DNA of 12,722 bases from RGIG3994 sp045589735 (GTDB taxonomy: Bacteria; Bacillota; Clostridia; Oscillospirales; CAG-272): positions 1-12,722 of the forward strand of contig JAZNPQ010000034.1 of the NCBI GenBank assembly GCA_045589735.1, in the 5' to 3' direction. Numbering within the stretch: position 1 is the first letter of the stretch; each line of letters begins with the position of its first letter. Made by a program: the position numbers and the translations under genes. Shown here piece by piece: positions 6,122 through 12,722 of the stretch. The notes beneath the pieces were generated by a model that was not told the DNA's origin, made no database searches, and saw only the letters and a program-made list of their open reading frames with translations.

Positions 6122-6424
6122 TTATCAAAAATATTTTGAGTTATGTAAGGAAAAGTAATCCGAAGGAGTCTGCAGAGAGAGGCTGTTGGTGTGAAGTCTC
6201 GGCGAGAGCGGATGAAAGCTCACCTTACCGAAAACGTCCGTACGTTTTCAGACTCTGCCGAAGAAAGGGAAGGTTGATGGACCGGAACGAATAGAACGGC
6301 GCGTTTGCCGCGTTAAGGCTTTGTGAGAGTATTCGTGTTTTTTACGGATAAATTCGGGTGGTACCGCGATTTGATAAAAGTCGTCCCGAAGACGAAAGCG
6401 TCTTCGAGACGGCTTTCTTTATTT
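6122..6424 (+). promoter_or_regulatory. T-box riboswitch, probable leucine (CUC) specifier
   Basis: The leader carries the T-box core GGGTGGTACCGCGA (6356-6369). Stem I has a base GTAAGG/CCTTAC (6145-6150/6223-6228), a specifier loop with AGTA (6154-6157) facing GAA (6214-6216), an upper helix ATCCG/CGGAT (6158-6162/6209-6213) and the distal CAGAGAG motif (from 6173). In the specifier strand GAAAGCTCA, CTC (6219-6221, Leu) is followed by the usual A and abuts the base helix; AGC, GCU and CAC are the other readings. The UGGU of the bulge (6359-6362) pairs with ACCA, so the tRNA should have discriminator A. That fits Leu or Ala and argues against Ser (G73) and His (C73). The antiterminator is TTCGGG/CCCGAA (6353-6358/6385-6390) plus GCGA/TCGT, exclusive with the terminator downstream. 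A hairpin GAAAACG/CGTTTTC lies at 6230-6249. Confidence 0.93.
6378..6420 (+). terminator. Regulated terminator of the T-box
   Basis: CGAAGACG (6387-6394) pairs with CGTCTTCG (6399-6406) across an AAAG loop. The stem continues outward past one C-A mismatch to AAGTCGTC/GACGGCTT (up to 6378/6415), followed by TTTCTTT. The 5' arm includes TCGT and CCCGAA, the same bases used as the 3' strand of the antiterminator, so the two folds exclude each other. Binding of uncharged tRNA should favour read-through into the acyl-CoA synthetase gene. Confidence 0.92.
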
Positions 6425-6454
6425 CTCAGAAGGATTCCAAGAGGAGGTATTATT

Positions 6455-8122
6455 ATGGAATTCATTAACATGACCATCGGAGAATGGATGGATAAGCAGG
6501 CAAAAGACTATCCCGATCAGCCTGCAGTTATTTATACGCACGATTTTAATTACACCCGTACGTACCGCGAATTTAACGATGAAATAAACAAGATCGCAAA
6601 AGCGTTTATGTCAATGGGTATTGGGCGCGGAGACCACGTCGCTATCTGGGCAACAAACAATCCCGAGTGGTATCTGACACTCTTTGCCTGCACGAAGATC
6701 GGTGCGGTACTCGTTACGGTAAACACAGGATATAAAATACACGAAGCCGAATACCTGCTCAAGCAGTCGGACACCAAGATGCTCGTTATGTGTGACAGCT
6801 TCAAGGATACAAGCTATGTTGATATAATGAACCGTCTCTGTCCCGAGATACTCGTGGACGGCGCTGACCGAGGTAATATCTGCTCGAAGCGTCTTCCTAT
6901 GCTTAAAAAGATAATCACCATCGACCCCGAAGCGCATAAGGGTATGTATCATTGGTCCGAGCTTTATTCGATGGGTGCGGATATAACCGACGAGGAATAC
7001 GCCGCTGCGAGAGAAGGAATATCCCCTCATGACGTTGCGAATATGCAGTATACGTCGGGTACGACCGGTTTCCCGAAGGGCGTTATGCTGACACACTACA
7101 ATATAATAAACAACGGTAAGTTCATCGGTGACTGTATGAAGTTTACAGACAAGGACAGACTGCTCGTAACGGTTCCGCTTTACCATTGCTTCGGTCTCGT
7201 GCTTGCGACAATGGCAAGTATCACACACGCAACGACTATGGTACCGATAAAGGTCTACAGTCCCATAAAGGTAATGGAGTCCTTGCAGGAGGCTAAATGT
7301 ACGGCAATGCACGGAGTTCCGACGATGTTCATAGCAATACTCGGTCATCCGAGATTCTCTGAATTTAAGTTTAACCTCAGAACGGGAATCATGGCAGGCT
7401 CGCCTTGTCCCATCAAGGTAATGCAGCAGGTCATTGACGATATGGGAATGTCCGAGATAACTATAGTTTACGGTCAGACCGAGGCGTCTCCGGGATGCAC
7501 GCAGACGACCACCGACGACTCTGTTGAGCGTCGTGTAAACACCGTCGGACGCGCGTTCCCCGGAGTTGAGACTAAGATAGTTGATCCCGAAACAGGCGAA
7601 ACACTCGGACCCGGACAGGTCGGAGAGTTCTGCGCAAGGGGATATAATATAATGAAGGGTTACTACAAAATGCCCGAAGCCACCGCTCAGGCGATCGACA
7701 AGGACGGTTGGCTGCACACGGGTGACCTCGCGACAGTCGATGCCGACGGTTATTACAAGATAACCGGACGAATCAAGGATATGATAATCCGCGGCGGTGA
7801 AAATATCTACCCCAAGGAAATAGAGGATTTTATATACACGCACGAGAAAGTCAGTGACGTTCAGGTCGTCGGCGTTCCGAGTAAGGATTACGGCGAGGAG
7901 ATAATGGCGTTCGTTATTCCGAAGGAGGGCGTAACACTGACGGAGGACGAGATAAAGGACTACGTTCGCGGTTCTATGGCGAAATATAAAGTACCGTCGT
8001 TCGTATCGTTCATAACCGAATTTCCGATGAACGGCGCGGGCAAGATACTCAAATATAAGCTGCGCGAAATGGCTATTGAGGAAAAGAACCTTAAGGATGC
8101 CGCCGCTATCGAAACAGCTTGA
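6455..8122 (+). CDS. Acyl-CoA synthetase (AMP-forming; YngI/ACSF2-like)
   Basis: This 555-residue adenylate-forming ligase joins a carboxylic acid to CoA with ATP, via an acyl-AMP. Motifs appear in order: YTSGTTGFPKG (S201 to G209, ATP loop), YGQTEASPG (339-347), GWLHTGD (D424), GRIKDMIIRGGENIYP (from 438) and the catalytic lysine K530 in NGAGKILKYK. The segments LYHCFG and HGVPTMF are like medium-chain acyl-CoA synthetases of the YngI/ACSF2 group. It is a cytosolic protein without membrane segments. The start at 6455 is set by GAGGAGG nine bases upstream; an upstream in-frame extension would run through the T-box terminator and is not real. Control by a T-box is unusual, since most T-boxes govern aminoacyl-tRNA synthetases, amino-acid synthesis or transport. 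A branched short-chain acid such as isovalerate is an attractive substrate, but the sequence alone does not settle this. Confidence 0.93.
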   Translation: MEFINMTIGEWMDKQAKDYPDQPAVIYTHDFNYTRTYREFNDEINKIAKAFMSMGIGRGDHVAIWATNNPEWYLTLFACTKIGAVLVTVNTGYKIHEAEYLLKQSDTKMLVMCDSFKDTSYVDIMNRLCPEILVDGADRGNICSKRLPMLKKIITIDPEAHKGMYHWSELYSMGADITDEEYAAAREGISPHDVANMQYTSGTTGFPKGVMLTHYNIINNGKFIGDCMKFTDKDRLLVTVPLYHCFGLVLATMASITHATTMVPIKVYSPIKVMESLQEAKCTAMHGVPTMFIAILGHPRFSEFKFNLRTGIMAGSPCPIKVMQQVIDDMGMSEITIVYGQTEASPGCTQTTTDDSVERRVNTVGRAFPGVETKIVDPETGETLGPGQVGEFCARGYNIMKGYYKMPEATAQAIDKDGWLHTGDLATVDADGYYKITGRIKDMIIRGGENIYPKEIEDFIYTHEKVSDVQVVGVPSKDYGEEIMAFVIPKEGVTLTEDEIKDYVRGSMAKYKVPSFVSFITEFPMNGAGKILKYKLREMAIEEKNLKDAAAIETA

Positions 8123-8143
8123 CTTAGAATGAGAGGTAAAGTT

Positions 8144-8950
8144 ATGAAATTATCGTTTTCAACACTTGCGTGCCCCGATTGGAGCTTTCGTGAGGTATAC
8201 GCGACCGCCGCTGACCTCGGCTTTGACGGCGTTGAGATACGCGGCGTCGCGGACCAGATGTACGCACCAAAAATATATAATTTTACAGATGAAAAAATAG
8301 AGAGCGCAAAGGCACATTTTGCAAAGAGAGCTCTTGATATACCGCTTTTGACGAGCGGCGCGTATGTTCTTGACAATCCCGACTTTGAGGCGGTAAAGAC
8401 CGAGATACGCGAATATTCCGAGCTTGCGAAAAAGCTTGGCGTAAAGCACGTCCGTGTGCTTATGGAAAAAACGCCCGCACCCGAAGCAGCTCCCGATTTT
8501 GAATATCTTGCGAAGAGCTACCGTGAGCTTTGCGGTATTGCCGCCGAGTACGGTATTACTCTTCTTACGGAGACTAACGGATTTTTATCGGATACGGGGG
8601 TCTGCCGTCGCTTTATGGATACTGTAAACGCGGAAAATATGGGACTTATCTGGGACGTTCACCACACGTACAGATTCTTTAACGAAACACCCGAGGAGAC
8701 AGTTGCCAATATCGGAAAATATATAAAGCACGTTCACCTTAAGGACTCGGTCAAGGGAAGCAACGGCAAGATAACGTATATGCTCACAGGCTATGGTGAT
8801 TTTCCGTTTGATAAGGTCATAGCGGCGCTCAAGGGCATCGGATACGACGGATATCTGTCGTACGAATGGGTAAAGCGTTGGTCACGCGAGCTCGCAGAGC
8901 CCGGCGTTGCGCTTTTCCAGTATATTAACTATATTAAGAGTATTCTTTAA
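8144..8950 (+). CDS. Sugar phosphate isomerase/epimerase-like TIM-barrel protein
   Basis: This 268-residue protein belongs to the xylose isomerase-like TIM-barrel superfamily that includes IolE, hydroxypyruvate isomerase and sugar epimerases. The N-terminus MKLSFSTLACPDWSF is typical of these proteins. Likely metal ligands and catalytic acids are E143 (LTETNG), D171 (IWDVHH), H196/H198 (HVHLKD) and E241 (YEWVKRW). The ATG at 8144 is chosen over the one at 8129 because GAGAGG lies eight bases before it and homologues begin this way. It is 21 bases behind the acyl-CoA synthetase gene with no promoter between them, so it shares the T-box. The substrate cannot be named, and a link between the two enzymes is not obvious. 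Confidence 0.87.
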   Translation: MKLSFSTLACPDWSFREVYATAADLGFDGVEIRGVADQMYAPKIYNFTDEKIESAKAHFAKRALDIPLLTSGAYVLDNPDFEAVKTEIREYSELAKKLGVKHVRVLMEKTPAPEAAPDFEYLAKSYRELCGIAAEYGITLLTETNGFLSDTGVCRRFMDTVNAENMGLIWDVHHTYRFFNETPEETVANIGKYIKHVHLKDSVKGSNGKITYMLTGYGDFPFDKVIAALKGIGYDGYLSYEWVKRWSRELAEPGVALFQYINYIKSIL

Positions 8951-8956
8951 AGCACA

Positions 8957-8986
8957 GAACACCGTAACGGTTTCGTTACGGTGTTC
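8957..8986. terminator. Perfect 13-bp hairpin between convergent genes
   Basis: GAACACCGTAACG (8957-8969) and its exact complement (8974-8986) enclose a GTTT loop. It lies six bases after the stop of the TIM-barrel gene and 17 bases beyond the end of the convergent HIT gene. There is no good T-run on either side, so it is either a bidirectional terminator of the stem-only kind or a 3'-end stabiliser. Its strength and place make a role in ending both transcripts likely. Confidence 0.7.
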
Positions 8987-9003
8987 GGAGTGCGTTATGA
9001 GGT

Positions 9004-9342
9004 TTAAGCCATATTTTCGGAGAGCTTTTTGCCTCCGAGAAGATGGAAATGCAGGTGCTTGACGGTCTGTGCACCGTCCTCACCGCAGTTGTTGATAATG
9101 CGGTAGCCGTTCGTGAGTCCTTCGCCGGCGGCGATCTTCGGGATAACTTCAAAGATTTTAGCAACATATGCGCTGTTGCTCTCGTCGATCTTGTCGGCGC
9201 AGCAGACGTGAAGCTTCGGAACGATAAGAATGTGAACGGGTGCCTGAGGGTTTATGTCGCGGAAGGCGTATACGTTTTCGTCCTCGTAGACTTTTGCAGA
9301 CGGTATCTCGCCCGCGATTATCTTACAAAAAATGCAATCCAT
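9004..9342 (-). CDS. HIT-family (histidine triad) nucleotide-binding protein
   Basis: This 112-residue cytosolic protein of the HIT/HINT family binds and hydrolyses nucleoside phosphoramidates or related AMP adducts. The triad HLHFHLL is at residues 96-102 (H96, H98, H100). The N-terminal CIFCKIIAGEIPS with a CxxC pair (possible zinc site), the DINPQAPVHILIVPK strand-loop and NNCGEDGAQTV are all characteristic. The length is normal for a HinT-type protein. GGAGG precedes the ATG at a suitable distance. It is a single gene with its own promoter and converges on the T-box operon. HINT proteins act on aminoacyl-AMP-type substrates, so its place near leuS and an adenylate-forming ligase is suggestive but may be chance. 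Confidence 0.96.
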   Translation of the reverse strand: MDCIFCKIIAGEIPSAKVYEDENVYAFRDINPQAPVHILIVPKLHVCCADKIDESNSAYVAKIFEVIPKIAAGEGLTNGYRIINNCGEDGAQTVKHLHFHLLGGKKLSENMA

Positions 9343-9373
9343 AATTAAACAACCTCCAAATTTTTATGATATA

Positions 9374-9402
9374 ATTTTACCACTTTGAAAGGCTGATGTC
9401 AA
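9374..9402 (-). promoter_or_regulatory. Promoter of the HIT gene
   Basis: On the minus strand a perfect TTGACA (9397-9402) and TAAAAT (9374-9379) are separated by 17 bases. The -35 box ends one base before the ATG of the divergent hydrolase gene, so the two transcription units are tightly back to back. For the plus strand only a TATAAT (9370-9375) with a poor -35 is visible. Confidence 0.8.
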
Positions 9403-9403
9403 G

Positions 9404-10207
9404 ATGTATAAAATATTTGATATACATACACACACTTATCCGCCGAGACTTGCCGAAAAGGCGGTAAAAAATCTCGGTGATTTCTACGTTTTCAACGTAG
9501 AAGGAAAGGGAACCTACGACGACCTTGAGGAGACGTCGGCGAAATGCGGTGTCGTTGGATTTTTGCTCTTTTCGGTCGCAACCAACGCGCACCAGGTCGA
9601 GAAGGTAAACGACGGAATCGCGGAGCTCGTAAAATATTCGCGTGAAAGAGGGTATGAAACTCACGGATTTGCGGGAATGCATCAGGATACTCCCGATTTT
9701 GCCGCCGAGCTTGACCGAGTCCAAAAAATGGGACTTCAGGGTGTAAAGATACACCCCGATATTCAGGGCGTGAATATAGACGACCCGAGACTTTATAAGC
9801 TTTATGAGCTTATGGAGGGCAGAATGCCGATATATTTCCACATGGGAGACGACCGTCCGCAGTACAGATTTTCCGAGACCGACAGACTTGTGAAGGTCAA
9901 AAAGGACTTCCCGAAGCTTGAGGTGGTTGCGGCGCATCTCGGAGGATACAAGGCTTGGGATGAGGCGCAAAAGCTATGCGAGCTTGAGGGCGTGTGGTAC
10001 GATACCTCAAGTGCGCTCTGGGCAATGTCACCCGAGAGGGCGACCGAGCTTGTCAAAATGCTCGGAACCGACAGAGTAATGTACGGTACGGACTATCCCG
10101 TAATGCTCCCCGAGCACGAGATAGAAAGATTTATGAAGCTCGACCTCACCGAAAAGGAGCGCGAGGACATATTCTATAACAACGCGAAGCGTTTTCTTAA
10201 ATTTTGA
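9404..10207 (+). CDS. Amidohydrolase-family (amidohydrolase 2-like) metal-dependent hydrolase
   Basis: This 267-residue TIM-barrel hydrolase has the metal-binding pattern of the amidohydrolase superfamily: H8 and H10 (DIHTHTY), KIHPD (K115, H117), H146 (YFHMGD), H178 (AAHLGG) and the catalytic D230 (GTDYP). It lacks a signal peptide. Family members include decarboxylases, lactonases and esterases, and TatD-type nucleases are distant relatives; nothing here identifies the substrate. GAAAGG lies 12 bases before the ATG, somewhat far. The gene precedes leuS by 33 bases and probably shares its transcript. The only plus-strand promoter candidate is a TATAAT at 9370-9375 with a weak -35 region. Confidence 0.9.
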   Translation: MYKIFDIHTHTYPPRLAEKAVKNLGDFYVFNVEGKGTYDDLEETSAKCGVVGFLLFSVATNAHQVEKVNDGIAELVKYSRERGYETHGFAGMHQDTPDFAAELDRVQKMGLQGVKIHPDIQGVNIDDPRLYKLYELMEGRMPIYFHMGDDRPQYRFSETDRLVKVKKDFPKLEVVAAHLGGYKAWDEAQKLCELEGVWYDTSSALWAMSPERATELVKMLGTDRVMYGTDYPVMLPEHEIERFMKLDLTEKEREDIFYNNAKRFLKF

Positions 10208-10240
10208 AAATAATATGATGCCGAAAGGCACGGAGGAAAT

Positions 10241-12643
10241 ATGAAATACGATTTTAGGTCAGTTGAAAAGAAATGGCAGGACAAATGGGAAGAAACAGGC
10301 GCATTTGATGCCAAGGACAACAGCGACAAAAAGAAATTCTACGCGCTCGTAGAGTTTCCGTATCCGTCGGGCGCGGGAATGCACGTCGGACACATCAAGG
10401 CGTATTCGGGTCTTGAGGTCGTTTCACGTAAGAGACGTATGGAAGGCTACAACGTACTGTTCCCGATAGGCTTTGACGCTTTCGGTCTCCCTACCGAAAA
10501 CTACGCTATCAAAACCGGTATGCATCCACGTCAGGTAACCGACAAGAACATCGAAAAGTTCACGTCACAGCTTAAGCGCGTCGGCTTCGCGTTCGATTGG
10601 AACCGCGTTGTCGATACCACAGAGGAGGACTACTACAAGTGGACTCAGTGGATATTCTTAAAGCTTTTCGAAAAGGGACTTGCATTTAGAGACAAGACTC
10701 TTGTAAACTACTGCCCTTCGTGTAAGTGCGTTCTCTCCAACGAGGACTCGCAGGGCGGTAAGTGTGATATTTGTCACTCGGACGTGGTGCAGAAGCCGAA
10801 GGACGTTTGGTATCTCCGTATCACAGAGTACGCAGACAAGCTCCTTATGGGACTTGACGAGGTGGATTATCTTCCCAACATCAAGCAGCAGCAGGTAAAC
10901 TGGATAGGTAAATCGACAGGTGCGTTTGTGAACTTCAAGGTAAAGGGAACAGACGAGACCCTCAGGATCTATACAACAAGACCCGACACACTTTTCGGAG
11001 TAACCTTTATGGTAATGGCTCCCGAGCATCCGCTTCTCGATAAGTACGCAGATAAGATAGCAAATATGGCAGATGTTCTTGCGTACAGAGAGGTTTGCGC
11101 AAAGAAGACCGAGTTTGAGCGTACCCAGCTCGTTAAGGAAAAGACCGGCGTAAAGCTTGACGGTATGACAGCAGTAAATCCGCTTACGGGTAAGGAGATC
11201 CCGATATTCATCTCCGATTACGTTATGATGGGCTACGGAACGGGCGCGATCATGGCTGTTCCCGCACACGACCAGCGTGACTACGAGTTTGCAAAGAAGT
11301 TCGGTGTGGATATTATTGAGGTCATCAAGGGCGGCGACATCGAAAAGGAAGCCTACACCGGTGACGGTGAGATGGTCAATTCGGGATTCCTCAACGGATA
11401 TACGAATAAGAAGGACAGCATTGAGCGCGCGGTCGAGGAGCTTACAAAGCTCGGCTGCGGCGAAAAGGGCGTACAGTACAAGATGAAGGACTGGGCGTTC
11501 AACCGTCAGCGCTATTGGGGTGAGCCTATCCCGATCGTTCACTGTGAAAAGTGCGGAATGGTCGCAGTCCCCTACGAGGAGCTTCCGCTGAGACTTCCCA
11601 AGGTCGAGAACTTTGAGCCGGGCTCCGACGGTGAAAGCCCGCTTGCAAAGATAGATTCGTTCGTAAACTGTAAGTGCCCGAAGTGCGGCGGTGACGCAAA
11701 GCGCGAAACCGACACAATGCCGCAGTGGGCAGGCAGCTCGTGGTACTTCCTCAGATACATCGACCCGAAGAACGAAAACGCGCTTGCTGACCCCGAAAAG
11801 CTCAAATATTGGATGCCTGTCGATTGGTACAACGGCGGTATGGAGCACGTAACAAGACATATGATCTATTCGAGATTCTGGTACAGATTCCTCTATGATC
11901 CCGGTGTTGTTCCGGTAGCCGAGCCTTACGCAAAGCGTACCGCGCAGGGACTCATTCTCGGACCTGACGGAGAAAAGATGAGTAAGTCCAAGGGCAACGT
12001 AGTTGACCCCAACGACGTTGTTGACGAGTTCGGCGCAGACGTACTCCGTGTATATACTCTCTTTATGGGTGACTACGAAAAGGCAGCGCCCTGGTCGGAG
12101 AGCAGCGTTCGCGGATGCAAGAGATTCCTTGACCGTGTCGCGGGACTTGCGGATATGGCAAACGGAAACGGTGCGACTGCAAAGCTTGAAAAGAGCTTCC
12201 ACAAGACCGTCAAGAAGGTCACATATGATATTGAGAATATGAAGTTCAACACCGCTATAGCCGCGATGATGAGCCTTATCAACGAAATTTACGATTGCGG
12301 AACGCTCACGCGCGACGAGCTTGGCGTATTCGTACGTATTCTCTGTCCCTTCGCACCGCATATCTGCGAGGAAATTTGGGAAGGACTTGGAAACAAAAAG
12401 CTCTGCTCGCTTGCCGAGTGGCCGGAATACGATCCCGCAAAGACGGTTGACGACACCGTAGAGGTCGCAATTCAGGTAAACGGAAAGCTTAAAGGCACGA
12501 TAATGCTTCCTAAGGATTGCCCCGCCGCCGACGCTATCGCCGCCGCAAAGGCAGACGAAAGAGTCGCGCCGCTGGTTGATGGCAAGACGGTGGTTAAGGA
12601 AATTTCCGTACCCAACAGAATAGTTAATATCGTCGTAAGATAA
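10241..12643 (+). CDS. leuS: Leucyl-tRNA synthetase
   Basis: This is a class I aminoacyl-tRNA synthetase of 800 residues that charges tRNA-Leu and edits misactivated amino acids. Visible features in order are the HIGH motif as HVGH (48-51), a zinc-type Cys cluster from C158 (CPSCKC...CDICH), the CP1 editing domain with the T-rich TTRPDTLFG (from T245) and AVPAHDQRD (D344), a second Cys cluster (CEKCG...CPKCGG), WYNGGMEHVTRH and the KMSKS loop at 579-583. A C-terminal anticodon-binding and tail domain ends with PNRIVNIVVR. The length is normal for bacteria. The start has GGAGG 5 bases upstream. Unlike many Firmicutes leuS genes it has no T-box in front: only 33 bases separate it from the hydrolase gene. 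Confidence 0.99.
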   Translation: MKYDFRSVEKKWQDKWEETGAFDAKDNSDKKKFYALVEFPYPSGAGMHVGHIKAYSGLEVVSRKRRMEGYNVLFPIGFDAFGLPTENYAIKTGMHPRQVTDKNIEKFTSQLKRVGFAFDWNRVVDTTEEDYYKWTQWIFLKLFEKGLAFRDKTLVNYCPSCKCVLSNEDSQGGKCDICHSDVVQKPKDVWYLRITEYADKLLMGLDEVDYLPNIKQQQVNWIGKSTGAFVNFKVKGTDETLRIYTTRPDTLFGVTFMVMAPEHPLLDKYADKIANMADVLAYREVCAKKTEFERTQLVKEKTGVKLDGMTAVNPLTGKEIPIFISDYVMMGYGTGAIMAVPAHDQRDYEFAKKFGVDIIEVIKGGDIEKEAYTGDGEMVNSGFLNGYTNKKDSIERAVEELTKLGCGEKGVQYKMKDWAFNRQRYWGEPIPIVHCEKCGMVAVPYEELPLRLPKVENFEPGSDGESPLAKIDSFVNCKCPKCGGDAKRETDTMPQWAGSSWYFLRYIDPKNENALADPEKLKYWMPVDWYNGGMEHVTRHMIYSRFWYRFLYDPGVVPVAEPYAKRTAQGLILGPDGEKMSKSKGNVVDPNDVVDEFGADVLRVYTLFMGDYEKAAPWSESSVRGCKRFLDRVAGLADMANGNGATAKLEKSFHKTVKKVTYDIENMKFNTAIAAMMSLINEIYDCGTLTRDELGVFVRILCPFAPHICEEIWEGLGNKKLCSLAEWPEYDPAKTVDDTVEVAIQVNGKLKGTIMLPKDCPAADAIAAAKADERVAPLVDGKTVVKEISVPNRIVNIVVR

Positions 12644-12652
12644 AAGTATACA

Positions 12653-12685
12653 AAAAGCCGAGGCATCTAACCGGTCTCGGCTTTT
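12653..12685 (+). terminator. leuS: Intrinsic terminator of leuS
   Basis: AAAAGCCGAG (12653-12662) pairs perfectly with CTCGGCTTTT (12676-12685) around a 13-base loop, and the 3' arm itself ends in a T4 tract followed by GCTTT. It begins nine bases after the leuS stop codon. Confidence 0.9.
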
Positions 12686-12700
12686 GCTTTGCGAAGAATC

Positions 12701-12722
12701 TTCAAATTTTGATTTATCGAAC
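12701..12722. repeat. 22-bp repeat, right copy (inverted relative to 24-45)
   Basis: The last 22 bases of the window are the exact reverse complement of bases 24-45. The preceding GAAGAATCTTC also has a counterpart near the left copy. The match runs to the very last base, so the true right boundary of the repeat lies outside the window. Confidence 0.8.

Noticed and set aside
6214..6222. Serine (AGC) or histidine (CAC) T-box specifier
   Set aside because: The UGGU bulge calls for a discriminator A, whereas bacterial tRNA-Ser has G and tRNA-His has C at that place. Alanine (GCU) remains possible but would be followed by C instead of the usual purine.
6323..6454. In-frame extension of the acyl-CoA synthetase to 6323
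   Set aside because: It runs through the T-box core and terminator, and GAGGAGG points to the ATG at 6455.
6611..7843. 410-codon antisense ORF opposite the acyl-CoA synthetase
   Set aside because: The opposite strand encodes an enzyme with all motifs intact; the antisense product resembles no family.
10658..12361. 567-codon antisense ORF opposite leuS
   Set aside because: It is the reverse reading of a strongly conserved leuS gene, has a low-complexity, Cys/Leu-rich composition and no start signals; it is a shadow of codon use.

Overview
The window looks like chromosomal DNA of a low-to-mid GC Firmicute of the class Clostridia, probably a gut or rumen Oscillospiraceae/Ruminococcaceae-type bacterium. 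The evidence is the T-box leader, the textbook sigma-A promoters with 17-bp spacers, the GGAGG-type ribosome binding sites, the bacterial-type LeuRS, and the style of the peptidase and TIM-barrel proteins. This placement is inferred from gene style; no marker comparison was possible. Both ends of the window carry the same 22-bp sequence in opposite orientation, which suggests the window may be a contig that broke at a dispersed repeat.

Layout. (1) Bases 1-4930, minus strand: a compact four-gene operon, read from right to left: proA (glutamate-5-semialdehyde dehydrogenase), an endonuclease IV-like TIM-barrel protein, an M24 (Xaa-Pro type) peptidase and an M32 (Taq-type) carboxypeptidase. It has a clear promoter at 4900-4928 and a hairpin-rich end at 50-130. 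(2) Bases 4998-5152, plus strand: tRNA-Glu(CTC) with its own promoter and terminator. (3) Bases 5145-6053: an accessory insert. It holds two related arrays of short hairpins joined by a GTGAAATA linker, around a promoter-bearing but frameshifted four-helix-bundle (S23/IVP-like) gene and a small two-helix membrane ORF. (4) Bases 6087-8986, plus strand: a strong promoter, a complete T-box riboswitch (specifier best read as Leu CUC), an acyl-CoA synthetase and a sugar-isomerase-like TIM-barrel gene, closed by a 13-bp hairpin. (5) Bases 9004-9402, minus strand: a HIT-family protein. (6) Bases 9404-12685, plus strand: an amidohydrolase-family hydrolase followed by leuS and a terminator.

How the parts may work together. 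The first operon joins proline synthesis (proA) with peptidases, one of them of the Xaa-Pro type, so a proline supply and recycling theme is plausible. The T-box operon is the most unusual regulated unit: a leucine-type T-box placed before an acyl-CoA ligase instead of a synthetase or transporter. One explanation is that the enzyme activates a branched short-chain acid such as isovalerate so that leucine can be made by reductive carboxylation, a route known physiologically in rumen bacteria. That is inference. The actual leuS gene in this window has no T-box. The hairpin-array and four-helix-bundle cassette is the best candidate for an under-described element: two copies share the same start, the same closing stem and four internal hairpins of differing sequence.
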